Shown here one piece after another: positions 26,261 through 34,616 of a stretch of 64,000 nucleotides of DNA. This DNA is from Candidatus Poribacteria bacterium (GTDB lineage Bacteria; Poribacteria; WGA-4E; WGA-3G), in assembly GCA_022828145.1 (NCBI GenBank), contig JAJEJA010000043.1, forward strand, positions 62,001-126,000. Reading direction: 5' to 3'. Under the pieces are notes generated by a model that saw only the letters and a list, made by a program, of their open reading frames with translations, was not told where the DNA came from and searched no databases. Numbering within the stretch: the first letter of the stretch is position 1; each line of letters opens with the position of its first letter. The translations under genes and the position numbers were made by a program.

Positions 26261-26565
26261 ATGCACAATCAAGGATGAATGTGCTACAAAGAAATGCACA
26301 ATCTAACAGAATGTGCTACAAAGAAATGCACAATCTAACAGAATGTGCTACAAAGAAGATGCACAATCTAACAGAATGTGCTACAAAGCAGATGCACAAT
26401 CAAATATGAATGTGCTACAAAGAAGATGCACAATCTAACAGAATGTGCTACAAAGATGCACAATCAAGGATGAATGTGCTACAAAGAAGATGCACAATCT
26501 AACAGAATGTGCTACAAAGAAGATGCACAATCAAAGATGAATGTGCTACAAAGAAATGCACAATT
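26261..26565 (+). repeat. Minisatellite, about nine tandem copies of a 31-34 bp unit
   Basis: The unit is GAATGTGCTACAAAG(AAG)ATGCACAATC followed by TAACA, AAGGAT, AAATAT or AAAGAT. Nine GAATGTGCTACAAAG starts are present between 26277 and 26550. Variation clusters at two places: the AAG/A length after CAAAG, and the last 5-6 bases. There are no unique spacers, so it is not a CRISPR array. A single related hairpin unit is at 47125-47153. Confidence 0.85.
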
Positions 26566-26684
26566 TCAAGTGAGAAGTCAAATTAATGTAAATCAGTGAT
26601 GTGGGTTTTGGCACAATTAATTCCTTGCATTTTGTTATGGGTCATGGTAACTTTATACTAAAATGAAGTGAATGAGGAACATAT

Positions 26685-27686
26685 ATGTCAAAACAGAAGT
26701 TAAGATTCGGTTTTATAGGATGTGGTGGAAATTCGCGAGGACACGGACGTAGTGTCTCTGGTGTTGAAGATGTAGAAATCGTAGCACTTGCTGACCCGAG
26801 CGAAAATGCTCTCAAAGCATTCAAGGAAACCGTCGGTTTAGATGATTCTGTCCCTACTTATGCTGACCACGATGAGATGTTGGCAGCTGCTAAACCGGAT
26901 GCGGTCGTTATTAGCTCACCACACGGTCTGCATTTTGAACATATCATGTCAGCACTGGAAGCAGGTTGCCACGTGCATACCGAAAAACCTATGGTCTGCA
27001 CAGTCGAACACGCTAAACAGGTGATGGCAAAAGTCGAAGAGACCGGTCTGCACCTGATGATCGGTTATCAACGGCATTTGAGTCCTACCTATCAATACTG
27101 TCGTAATGTCGTTCAGAGTGGTGAACTCGGTAAAGTTAATTTTGTTGCTGCACATCAATCACAGAACTGGTATCGCAACCAACAAGGAAAATGGCGGCAG
27201 GACCCATTTCTCGGAGGCGGTGGTCAGTTAAACGATTCTGGTAGCCATCTTATTGACATTCTTCTCTGGGTGTTGGAAGCCAGTCCAGACACAGTGTTTG
27301 CAATAATTGATAATCTTGATATTGAGGTAGATGTCCTCACTGCAATGTCAATTAAATTTGATACGGGTGCGTTGTGTAATATCAGTATTGTTGGACATGC
27401 ACACGGCGGCGTTCAAGAAGACTTTTCTATCTGGTTGGAGGAGGGAGGACTTTTTCTACGCGCAGGTCAACTCTATCGTCAAGGACAAGGGGGAAAACCG
27501 ACTCCTGTTGATAGTGCTGATTTGCCTAAAGGTGGAAATAAAGATGTCGCTTTCATTGAGTTGATACGGGGTGAACGTACGGATAATCCGATTGGCGTTG
27601 AAAACGGATTGCGTGTTATTCAACTCACCGAGGCTGCCTGGCAATCTGCGGACCTTGGTAGACCTGTTAAGGTGGATCTGAGTTAA
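26685..27686 (+). CDS. Gfo/Idh/MocA-family oxidoreductase
   Basis: 333 aa, NAD(P)-dependent. Rossmann start RFGFIGCGGNSRGHG (residues 7-21), nucleotide-proximal EKPM (HTEKPMVCTVEHAKQVM), then the substrate domain with GGGGQLNDSGSHLIDILLW, whose D-x-G-S-H-x-x-D pattern supplies the usual catalytic residues. Members oxidise sugar or inositol hydroxyls. No signal peptide, so cytoplasmic. GAGGAA lies upstream of ATG 26685. It starts the catabolic-looking cluster that runs to 32674. Substrate unknown. Confidence 0.9.
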   Translation: MSKQKLRFGFIGCGGNSRGHGRSVSGVEDVEIVALADPSENALKAFKETVGLDDSVPTYADHDEMLAAAKPDAVVISSPHGLHFEHIMSALEAGCHVHTEKPMVCTVEHAKQVMAKVEETGLHLMIGYQRHLSPTYQYCRNVVQSGELGKVNFVAAHQSQNWYRNQQGKWRQDPFLGGGGQLNDSGSHLIDILLWVLEASPDTVFAIIDNLDIEVDVLTAMSIKFDTGALCNISIVGHAHGGVQEDFSIWLEEGGLFLRAGQLYRQGQGGKPTPVDSADLPKGGNKDVAFIELIRGERTDNPIGVENGLRVIQLTEAAWQSADLGRPVKVDLS

Positions 27687-27701
27687 GGAGCGGAAGAAGG
27701 A

Positions 27702-27917
27702 AGGGTGACCAGGATTTTCAGGATTTTCAGGATTTGATCAGGATAAGAGGGAAGGGTGGAAGGGTGACCAGGATTTTCAGGATTTTCAGGATTTGATCAG
27801 GATAAGAGGGAAGGGTGGAAGATTGGAAGAGGGAAGGGTGGAAGGTTGAAAGGGTGGAAGAGTGGAAGGGTGGAAGGGTGGAAGGGTGGAAGATTGGAAG
27901 GATAGAAGGATAGGAGT
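27702..27917 (+). repeat. Direct repeat of 59 bp followed by purine-only GGAAGGGT repeats
   Basis: A 59-base unit (AGGGTGACCAGGATTTTCAGGATTTT... to GAGGGAAGGGTGGA) occurs twice, at 27702 and 27761. It is followed by GGAAGGGT/GGAAGATT heptamer-octamer repeats to about 27917. Related tracts are at ~61573-61600 and 63397-63480. The purine run ends in AGGAG, the likely ribosome site of the next gene. Confidence 0.75.
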
Positions 27918-27923
27918 TTGGAA

Positions 27924-28697
27924 GTGTTGGATGTCCAAAACCTCAGCAAATCCATTGACAAGAAGCGATTTCTCTCAAATCTTACTTTTCAGGTGGGAAC
28001 AGGGGAGTCCCTTATTCTACTCGGTGAAAACGGTGTGGGTAAGACCCTTCTCATCAACATTTTGGCAACGCTTGTTGAACCGACATCAGGTACTGTTTCT
28101 ATTTTTGAAATGAATGCGTTTAGAAACTTGAAACAGGTGCGTTCACATATCGGATATATACCGGTTGCGTTTGAGGGGTATCCTGAGTTATCCGTAGTTG
28201 ATTACCTCAATTTTTTCGCTTCTGCTTACAAATTAGAGAAACAGGAACGTGCTGCTGCCATTGATACAGTGCTTGAATTAATGGACATTCAGCATCTCCG
28301 AGACACTTTAATTGGTGTTTTGTCAAGTGGGGCAAGGCAACGTCTTTTGTTTGCGAAAACTTTTCTTCACGAACCGATGTTGTGGTTACTTGATGAACCG
28401 TTAACCCCGTTAGACCCGCGTGGACAAATTGAGATGTTAGAATTACTGCGTGAACTTCAAACAATGGGTAAAACACTCGTCATTGCAACCAATCGCTTGG
28501 AGGATGTGTATAAACTTTGTGGGATTGGTGCTGAGGTTTCATCGAAGAGGGACTATCTCGGCATTCTCAAAGATGGTAAATTTGCTGTATTGAATACTAT
28601 AGGTAAGTTGCAACAAGAACAGATAGCAAAGAATGAATCAGAAGACCTTAAGCCGAATTGGCTTGCTGAACTATATTTGGAGGTTACAAAATCGTAA
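27924..28697 (+). CDS. ABC transporter ATP-binding protein
   Basis: About 257 aa. I prefer GTG 27924, seven bases after AGGAG; the TTG at 27918 is too close to that site. Walker A is GENGVGKT, Walker B LWLLDEPLTPLD with the catalytic Glu, and the D-loop and H-loop region follow. The signature motif reads LSSGARQR rather than LSGGQ. Size and motifs match CcmA/CydC-like or antibiotic-export ATPases. No permease gene is adjacent; the next gene is a dioxygenase overlapping by TAATG. The membrane partner must be elsewhere. Confidence 0.88.
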   Translation: MLDVQNLSKSIDKKRFLSNLTFQVGTGESLILLGENGVGKTLLINILATLVEPTSGTVSIFEMNAFRNLKQVRSHIGYIPVAFEGYPELSVVDYLNFFASAYKLEKQERAAAIDTVLELMDIQHLRDTLIGVLSSGARQRLLFAKTFLHEPMLWLLDEPLTPLDPRGQIEMLELLRELQTMGKTLVIATNRLEDVYKLCGIGAEVSSKRDYLGILKDGKFAVLNTIGKLQQEQIAKNESEDLKPNWLAELYLEVTKS

Positions 28698-29470
28698 TGT
28701 CAGATATTGGACAATTCTTTCACGAAAACGGATACTATTTTGCCAAAGGTGTCTACTCACCTGATGAAGTTAGAGTTATGGAAAATGACTTTGATCGCGT
28801 GGTAGACCAGTTGGTTAAAAGCGATGAGAACATCAATGCGCGTTGGGGTGGTAGGTTGATGGATGCCCTTGATGGCGGTGAATCTATTATTATCCACACG
28901 CATAATATACAGAGTTTTTCTGGTGTATGGTTGCAGGCATTCCTACAAGAGAATTTTCTTGATACGACTGAAGCCATTCTCGGACCGGATATTATGTTGC
29001 ACCATTCAAAACTTTTCTGCAAACCGCCTGAGAAGGGTTCACCATTTCCGATGCATCAGGATTGGCAGTATTTTCCATCTGTCAAGGATAGTATGATCGC
29101 TGCTATCATATATGTATCAGATGCCACGGATGAGATGGGCTGCGTTCGCGTATATCCCGGTTCTCACAAAGAACTTGGTCGGACTGATGGCATGATGGGT
29201 AGTGGACAGAACGAAGAGATCACTGATAGATACCCGATTGAGAATGCTACGGTATTAGAGGCGGAAGCGGGAGATGTGCTTTTCTTTAGCTATTTCACAC
29301 TACACGGTTCAATGCCGAATAGGTCAAAAAAGATGAGGAAGAGTGTTCTTGTTCAGATGCTTGCAGGTGATGATCAGATTCAAGATGAAAATCGACATAC
29401 CAACGTGCAGTTAGTGTTACGGGGTTGGAATCACTTCGCTACTCGAGCTTCTGTTGGCAGGATTCGGTAA
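28697..29470 (+). CDS. Phytanoyl-CoA dioxygenase (PhyH) family protein
   Basis: 257-aa Fe(II)/2-oxoglutarate-dependent oxygenase. Iron ligands H120 and D122 in MHQDW, distal H203 in TLHGS, and a 2OG-binding Arg near 214. The double-stranded beta-helix is recognisable (CVRVYPGSHKELG, AEAGDVLFFSYF). Its ATG overlaps the ABC ATPase stop, so translation is coupled. Members hydroxylate diverse small molecules; the substrate cannot be assigned. This family is strikingly expanded in Poribacteria. Confidence 0.88.
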   Translation: MSDIGQFFHENGYYFAKGVYSPDEVRVMENDFDRVVDQLVKSDENINARWGGRLMDALDGGESIIIHTHNIQSFSGVWLQAFLQENFLDTTEAILGPDIMLHHSKLFCKPPEKGSPFPMHQDWQYFPSVKDSMIAAIIYVSDATDEMGCVRVYPGSHKELGRTDGMMGSGQNEEITDRYPIENATVLEAEAGDVLFFSYFTLHGSMPNRSKKMRKSVLVQMLAGDDQIQDENRHTNVQLVLRGWNHFATRASVGRIR

Positions 29471-29528
29471 GGTGCCGCTATCAGGACATCAAAAAGGTTC
29501 TTTAGACGTATTAGCAGAGGGATTTGAT

Positions 29529-29840
29529 ATGGAAAATCAAACAATTCTCAGCAAGGAACATATTAAACAGAGTCTGGTAGACAATCGAGAGACCTTGCGA
29601 AAATACGGTGTCAAGCGGATCGGCTTGTTCGGATCTTATGTGCGCGGGACAGCAACTGCTAAGAGCGACATTGATTTCATCGTTGAACTTGAGAGATTAA
29701 CCTTTCGAGACTACATGGGGTTAGCACTTTTTCTTGAAGATCTGTTTAAAAGGGACGTTGACCTGGTTACTGTTACCTCTATCAAACCGCGTCTAAAACC
29801 TTATATTGAAAAAGAGATAGAATATGTCCCGAATCTATAG
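29529..29840 (+). CDS. mntA: MNT-type nucleotidyltransferase antitoxin (MntA-like)
   Basis: 103 aa from ATG 29529, with AGAGGGA upstream. The minimal nucleotidyltransferase core is intact: GLFGSYVRGTATAKSDIDF, with G35-S36 and metal-binding D47 and D49. In characterised MntA-HepT pairs this protein AMPylates the HEPN toxin and neutralises it. The gene overlaps the HEPN gene by 17 bases, the classic layout. Confidence 0.9.
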   Translation: MENQTILSKEHIKQSLVDNRETLRKYGVKRIGLFGSYVRGTATAKSDIDFIVELERLTFRDYMGLALFLEDLFKRDVDLVTVTSIKPRLKPYIEKEIEYVPNL

Positions 29841-30168
29841 TTTATATCTCCAGGATATAATAGAAGCATCTGAACGTATTACATCTTACGTTAAAGGAGT
29901 TGCCTATAGTGAATTTGAAATGGATCAGATGCGGATTGACGCGGTTATCCGAAACCTTCAAATCATCGGTGAAGCAGTCAAGAAACTCCCCGATTCAATC
30001 CGGGATAGATATCCCAATATTGCATGGCAGGAAATTGCGGGGTTAAGAAACAGAGTGACACACGTATATTTTAATGTAGATATTAATATTATTTGGGACG
30101 TAGTGCAATCTGAACTGCCGCTGTTGCAGACACAAATTCAACAAATCCTTGAAGATATAAGTGAATAA
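29824..30168 (+). CDS. hepT: HEPN-domain (DUF86) RNase toxin, HepT-like
   Basis: 114 aa, all-helical. The catalytic RX4HXY motif is complete: R75-NRVT-H80-V-Y82. The conserved RNLQIIGEAVKKLP helix is also present. Predicted metal-independent RNase whose activity is blocked by AMPylation from the upstream partner. The pair sits between a PhyH gene and a Gfo/Idh gene and looks like an inserted toxin-antitoxin cassette. Confidence 0.9.
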   Translation: MSRIYSLYLQDIIEASERITSYVKGVAYSEFEMDQMRIDAVIRNLQIIGEAVKKLPDSIRDRYPNIAWQEIAGLRNRVTHVYFNVDINIIWDVVQSELPLLQTQIQQILEDISE

Positions 30169-30252
30169 TATCATTCTATCCTACGATTCAAGGATTCTGA
30201 GGACATCACATTAGATGGTGATTATTCAGGTCAAGTTAAAAAGGAGAAATAA

Positions 30253-31260
30253 ATGATAAGAGTCGCAAAAATTAGTATGGCGCATGTTCACGCTGGCGGA
30301 TACGCACGACAGATCCACGAAAATCCCGAAACCGAACTCGTTGCGGTTTGGGACGAAGAGGGCTTTGATCATGGTGGGGGTGGAAAAGGTGCTGCTGAAA
30401 ATTACGATGTACCGTTCTATACCGACCTTGATGAGGTGTTAAGTCGTGATGATGTTGACGCAGTGGCAGTTGATGCAGTAACATCTGATCATCCGCGGGT
30501 GATGATTGCTGCCGCTGAAGCGGGTAAACATATATTCACGGAAAAAGCACTGGCTATTACGGTGGCAGAATGCGATCAGATTATTGAAGCAGTTGAAAAA
30601 GCGGGTGTGAAATTCATGATTTCGCTTCCTTCTCGCGCGAATGCTGAGATCCTGTTTGCAAAGAAAGCGATTGATGATGGACTGCTCGGTGATATAACGT
30701 TCGGCAGAGGACGGATTGCACATTCCGCTGCGCTTGATAAATGGTTCAGTGGCACAAGTGCATGGTTTGCTGACCCTGTCCGTGCGGGTGGTGGTGCACT
30801 TTTTGATTTAGGTTGCCACCGCGTTGATGTTATACGATGGTTGATGGGGGAACCGAAAAGTGCAATCGCTAAGATAAATAACTTCACAGGCAATTTTCCG
30901 ATTGATGATAACAGCGTCTCGGTTGTGGAATTTGCGAACAAGGCACTCGGTGTGATTGACGTTGCCTGGACACATCGCTCCGGTCCGAATATGCTTGAGA
31001 TATACGGCACAGAAGGTTCGTTTGCTGCGGGACACGGTGAGATGCATTTTCAGACGCGAAAACTCTCCGATGAAGATCGGACAAAATACGTTGCGGATGC
31101 ACCAGCAGCACCACCGTCACCGATGCAGCAGTGGATCAACGCTATCCTTCGCGATGAACCGATGACGATCACTATTCAAGATGGACGTAATTTGACAGAA
31201 TTGATGCAGGCATTCTATATGTCCTCTGAACAGGGGAAAGCGATAGAATTTCCGCTGTAA
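30253..31260 (+). CDS. Gfo/Idh/MocA-family oxidoreductase
   Basis: 335 aa, start ATG 30253 with AAGGAG six bases upstream. The N-terminal Rossmann fold is less glycine-rich than usual (RVAKISMAHVHAGGYARQI), followed by FTEKALAITVAECDQII, where Ala replaces the common Pro of EKP. The second domain has GGGALFDLGCHRVDVIRWL, with the typical D-x-G-x-H-x-x-D catalytic arrangement. Likely sugar dehydrogenase. The unusual N-terminal motif may reflect a different cofactor mode or structural role. Confidence 0.87.
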   Translation: MIRVAKISMAHVHAGGYARQIHENPETELVAVWDEEGFDHGGGGKGAAENYDVPFYTDLDEVLSRDDVDAVAVDAVTSDHPRVMIAAAEAGKHIFTEKALAITVAECDQIIEAVEKAGVKFMISLPSRANAEILFAKKAIDDGLLGDITFGRGRIAHSAALDKWFSGTSAWFADPVRAGGGALFDLGCHRVDVIRWLMGEPKSAIAKINNFTGNFPIDDNSVSVVEFANKALGVIDVAWTHRSGPNMLEIYGTEGSFAAGHGEMHFQTRKLSDEDRTKYVADAPAAPPSPMQQWINAILRDEPMTITIQDGRNLTELMQAFYMSSEQGKAIEFPL

Positions 31261-31327
31261 GTTAGTTATCTTTAAGGCACAATCAGACTTTCAATTATAC
31301 ACCAAAAATATTGGGAAGGAACTTGAA

Positions 31328-32674
31328 ATGATTCAGACAGCTTATCAAGAGACATATCGTCCACAGTATCACTTCACACCGAAAACGAACTGGACTAACG
31401 ATCCAAATGGACTAATCTACTACAAAGGGGAATATCACCTTTTCTTTCAACACAACCCATTCGGTATCAACTGGGGAAACATGACATGGGGCCACGCTGT
31501 TAGTCCCGATCTTGTTCACTGGAAACAGTTACCGCATGCTATACATCCGGATGAACTGGGAACTATTTTTTCAGGTTCGGGTGTTGTGGATTGGAATAAT
31601 ACAGCTGGTTTTCAAACAGGAGATGAAGCAGTGCTTGTCGTCTTCTATACTTCGGCTGGAAGTCACGCTCCCGAAAAAGTGCCATTCACACAGAGTATCG
31701 CCTATAGCAACGACCGTGGACGGAGTTGGACGAAATATGATGGCAATCCTGTGATTGAGCATATTGTCGCAAGCAACCGAGATCCAAAAGTGATTTGGCA
31801 CGAGCCGACGCAAAAATGGGTGATGACGCTCTTTCTTGATGGAAACGATTTTACATTCTTCGGTTCAACAAACCTTAAGGAGTGGGAACGACTTTCAGAT
31901 ATTAAGATTCCTGATGGTGAATGTCCTGACATTTTTGAACTCCCTGTTGATGGCAACCCAGATAATACCAAATATGTGTTTTGGGGTGCTGGTGGAAAAT
32001 ACTATGTCGGTGATTTTGATGGTAAAACTTTCACGCCAGATGGAGAATCGCAACGGGCAGATTACGGTAGGAATTTTTACGCTGCACAGACATGGAGTGA
32101 TATTCCTGATGCTGATGGTCGACGGATTCAGATTGCATGGATGAATGGCAGCAATCCACCCGAAATGCCGTTTAATCAGCAGATGAGTTTCCCATGTGTG
32201 TTGACTCTTCACTCAACAGATGATGGTATCCGTTTGCATCGCGAACCGGTAACTGAAATAGAGAATATTCACGACTACACACATGCATGGCGTAATGTTC
32301 CGTTAAATCCTGATGAGAATCTTTTGGCTGGTTTGACAGGTGAGTTGTTTGATATTCGTGCTGAGATAGAACTCAACGATGCATCAGCTGTAGGATTCAA
32401 TATCCGGGGTCAAGATGTGCGATATGATGTCGGTGAAAGCCAGTTGACGTTCCTTGAAAGGAGTGGCCCTCTTACGGCACAAGACGGTAAAATTCAACTC
32501 CAGATTTTGGTGGATCGTATCTCTATTGAAGCATTTGGGAATGCGGGTGCACTCTCAATGACATCGTATTTCGTGCCAGATTTAGAAAACGCGGACATCG
32601 GGGTTTATGCCGAGGGCGGTTCTGCGAGACTCGCCTCGTTGAAAGTGCATGAGTTGAAATCCTCGTGGGTCTAA
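31328..32674 (+). CDS. Glycoside hydrolase family 32 (fructan/sucrose hydrolase)
   Basis: 448 aa. Five-bladed propeller with nucleophile D25 in NWTNDPNG, transition-state stabiliser in RDP (151-153) and acid/base E198 in GECPD. A C-terminal beta-sandwich occupies roughly 335-448. GH32 enzymes cleave beta-fructosyl linkages (sucrose, levan, inulin). There is no signal peptide, so it should act on imported sugar, but no transporter is nearby. GGAAGGAAC precedes ATG 31328. It closes the plus-strand cluster with the Gfo/Idh gene. Confidence 0.93.
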   Translation: MIQTAYQETYRPQYHFTPKTNWTNDPNGLIYYKGEYHLFFQHNPFGINWGNMTWGHAVSPDLVHWKQLPHAIHPDELGTIFSGSGVVDWNNTAGFQTGDEAVLVVFYTSAGSHAPEKVPFTQSIAYSNDRGRSWTKYDGNPVIEHIVASNRDPKVIWHEPTQKWVMTLFLDGNDFTFFGSTNLKEWERLSDIKIPDGECPDIFELPVDGNPDNTKYVFWGAGGKYYVGDFDGKTFTPDGESQRADYGRNFYAAQTWSDIPDADGRRIQIAWMNGSNPPEMPFNQQMSFPCVLTLHSTDDGIRLHREPVTEIENIHDYTHAWRNVPLNPDENLLAGLTGELFDIRAEIELNDASAVGFNIRGQDVRYDVGESQLTFLERSGPLTAQDGKIQLQILVDRISIEAFGNAGALSMTSYFVPDLENADIGVYAEGGSARLASLKVHELKSSWV

Positions 32675-32696
32675 ACATAAATCCACTGTCTGAATG

Positions 32697-33107
32697 CTAT
32701 GCGTATATCGTTGCGATAAGGTTGCGTTTACCACCTTGATTGCGGAATTCGCATAGATAAATTCCTTGCCATACGCCTAAGTTCAGACGATGGTCAGTAA
32801 TCGGGATGGTAATCGAAAAACCGACAAGAGACGCTTTGATGTGTGCTGGCATATCATCGTCTCCTTCTATCGTGTGTTTATAGAAAGGTTCACGCTCCTT
32901 GATCAGTTGGTCGAAGCTATTGGCAAAGTCTTCTCGCACGGTTGGGTCAGCATTCTCATTGATTGTTAAACCTGCTGAGGTATGGTGAATAAACAGGTGC
33001 AGAATTCCGGTTTTTGGTAAATCCTCAAGAGATTTCAAGACTTCATCGGTGATAAGATGGAAACCGCGAGCGTATTCTGGTAACGTTATTTCATATTGTT
33101 GTATCAT
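32697..33107 (-). CDS. yjbQ: YjbQ/UPF0047 family protein
   Basis: 136 aa, the family length. Contains the conserved LHLFIHHTSAGLTINENADPTVREDF block, the MPAHIKASLVG segment, and LGVWQGIYLCEFR near the end, including the His-rich site. YjbQ proteins show thiamine-phosphate synthase activity in vitro, but their physiological role is unclear. Convergent with the GH32 gene. Confidence 0.93.
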   Translation of the reverse strand: MIQQYEITLPEYARGFHLITDEVLKSLEDLPKTGILHLFIHHTSAGLTINENADPTVREDFANSFDQLIKEREPFYKHTIEGDDDMPAHIKASLVGFSITIPITDHRLNLGVWQGIYLCEFRNQGGKRNLIATIYA

Positions 33108-33165
33108 TTTGCGTTGTTCCAGCCCTCATTATGATGATATATGGTTATAGAGTCTACCTTAGACA

Positions 33166-33897
33166 CTACCCCCTTCCTATATAGAGTTGTTCCACAGGTA
33201 ATACTGTTGCTTCTAACATGTTCATATTGGGGGGTAGCGTTGCCATAAGGACGGCGGCTTGTGCGAGGCCATCAACATCCATCATCGGTTCAGATGGGGG
33301 TTGTGGACGATTCTGTACACGTTCAACAAAGGTATTCCCAGGTTGTAAACAACTTGCAGTAATACCGTGCGGTCTACCTTCCAATGCTGTCACTTGTGTC
33401 AATCCCCAAATGCCAAATTTACTTGAACTGTAAGGGGCACTATTCGGTCTTACCCGATGTGCAGAAATACTTCCGATGTTAATAATCCTACCGCCTTCGC
33501 CTTGTGCTTTCATAATCCGCATCGCTTCACGAGAACAGAGAAAAGGTGCGCGTAGATTTACACCGATGACTTTGTCCCACGCTTCTGTAGACAGTTCGTC
33601 TATCGGTCCACCATCAAACGCGCCTGCATTGTTCACAAGGATATCTAAACGATTATACTCATTCATGGCTTTTTCAAAGAGTGCTATAATCTGTTCTTCA
33701 TCGGTAACATCGGTTGGTACAGCGAGGACTTTGGCCCCTCTGTTTCGGAGTTCTTCTGCGGTTTGTGTGAGTAAGGCTGCATCTCTTGCAGCGATAGTCA
33801 AACTTGCGCCTTCAGCGGCAAATCCTTTTGCTATACCTTTTCCGATGCCTCTGTTGCCACCCGTTATAATCGCCACTTTTCCATTTAATTGACCCAT
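33166..33897 (-). CDS. Short-chain dehydrogenase/reductase
   Basis: 243 aa classical SDR. Cofactor motif TGGNRGIGKGIA (TGxxxGIG), NNAG, and the Ser-Tyr-Lys catalytic set in IGSISAHRVRPNSAPYSSSKFG. NAD(P)H-dependent interconversion of hydroxyl and keto groups. Its ATG overlaps the stop of the upstream glycosyltransferase (TAATG). Last gene of the operon that begins with the NtrC-type regulator. Substrate unknown. Confidence 0.92.
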   Translation of the reverse strand: MGQLNGKVAIITGGNRGIGKGIAKGFAAEGASLTIAARDAALLTQTAEELRNRGAKVLAVPTDVTDEEQIIALFEKAMNEYNRLDILVNNAGAFDGGPIDELSTEAWDKVIGVNLRAPFLCSREAMRIMKAQGEGGRIINIGSISAHRVRPNSAPYSSSKFGIWGLTQVTALEGRPHGITASCLQPGNTFVERVQNRPQPPSEPMMDVDGLAQAAVLMATLPPNMNMLEATVLPVEQLYIGRG

Positions 33898-34595
33898 TAC
33901 GACTTCTCCTTTGATAGTTTGAGCAATATTTTCTCTGTTCTAACGGCTTGCACACGATCCCCTGCGAGTCTTAATGCGGATAAATGTGCTTGTAAAAAAT
34001 CTAAATCTTCAGGTGTATCTACGTCATACCACACTGGCAAGAGTTTCAGCTTTGCGTTTATTTTATGAATACGTTCTACTGTCTGCTGAAAGACATGTTT
34101 TGTACTCCATGCGATTCCCTCATAGATAGTGGGAAGTACGGCAGTTAGGTTCTGATTAGAAAGACCGATAAGATAATAACCCCCATCCACACTCGGTCCG
34201 ATAACTACATCACAAGTGTCAAGTGCCTCAACGGCTTGTGATATATAGACAAGGGGCACTGTTGGACTGTCCGAACCCGTGATAATGATCTTTTTGTATC
34301 CGTTTTCTGATGCCCAATGTGTTGCCGATGTTAGCCGTTGTCCGAGACCATCTCCTATTTGGGGTATGTAAGTGCCAGCGTCACCGATGATAGCTTGTAA
34401 GTCGGGTTGACTCCCTTCAGGTGTATAAGCAATGATCAGGTCTATCGTTGATAGTTTTGATAGTGTTTCGCACCAATCTGTTAGGAATGCTCGGTATAAT
34501 GCGGTAGCCTGTGCAGCAGACAATCTTGGGATAAGTCGTGTTTTGACATGATTCGGTATCGGATTTTTTGCAAAAACTATGACACAATTACGCAC
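33897..34595 (-). CDS. DUF2064 / TIGR04282-type glycosyltransferase
   Basis: 232 aa from a GTG. Nucleotidyl/glycosyltransferase-A fold: VIVFAKNPIPNHVKTRLIPRL at the N-terminus and the metal-site region GSDSPTVP, then VVIGPSVDGGYYLIGL. Members of this group are annotated for arsenosugar synthesis or as CofC-like enzymes, but the specific reaction is uncertain. It lies between GDPD and SDR genes in one operon. Confidence 0.85.
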   Translation of the reverse strand: MRNCVIVFAKNPIPNHVKTRLIPRLSAAQATALYRAFLTDWCETLSKLSTIDLIIAYTPEGSQPDLQAIIGDAGTYIPQIGDGLGQRLTSATHWASENGYKKIIITGSDSPTVPLVYISQAVEALDTCDVVIGPSVDGGYYLIGLSNQNLTAVLPTIYEGIAWSTKHVFQQTVERIHKINAKLKLLPVWYDVDTPEDLDFLQAHLSALRLAGDRVQAVRTEKILLKLSKEKS

Positions 34596-34616
34596 TGCGC
34601 CTTACCCACAACGTTG

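Noticed and set aside
26069-26299. Minus-strand small open frame upstream of the minisatellite
   Set aside because: Runs into the repeat, lacks a good start and resembles no family.
26261-26565. Possible CRISPR array
   Set aside because: Units are tandem with no unique spacers of constant length, and no cas genes are nearby. It is a minisatellite.
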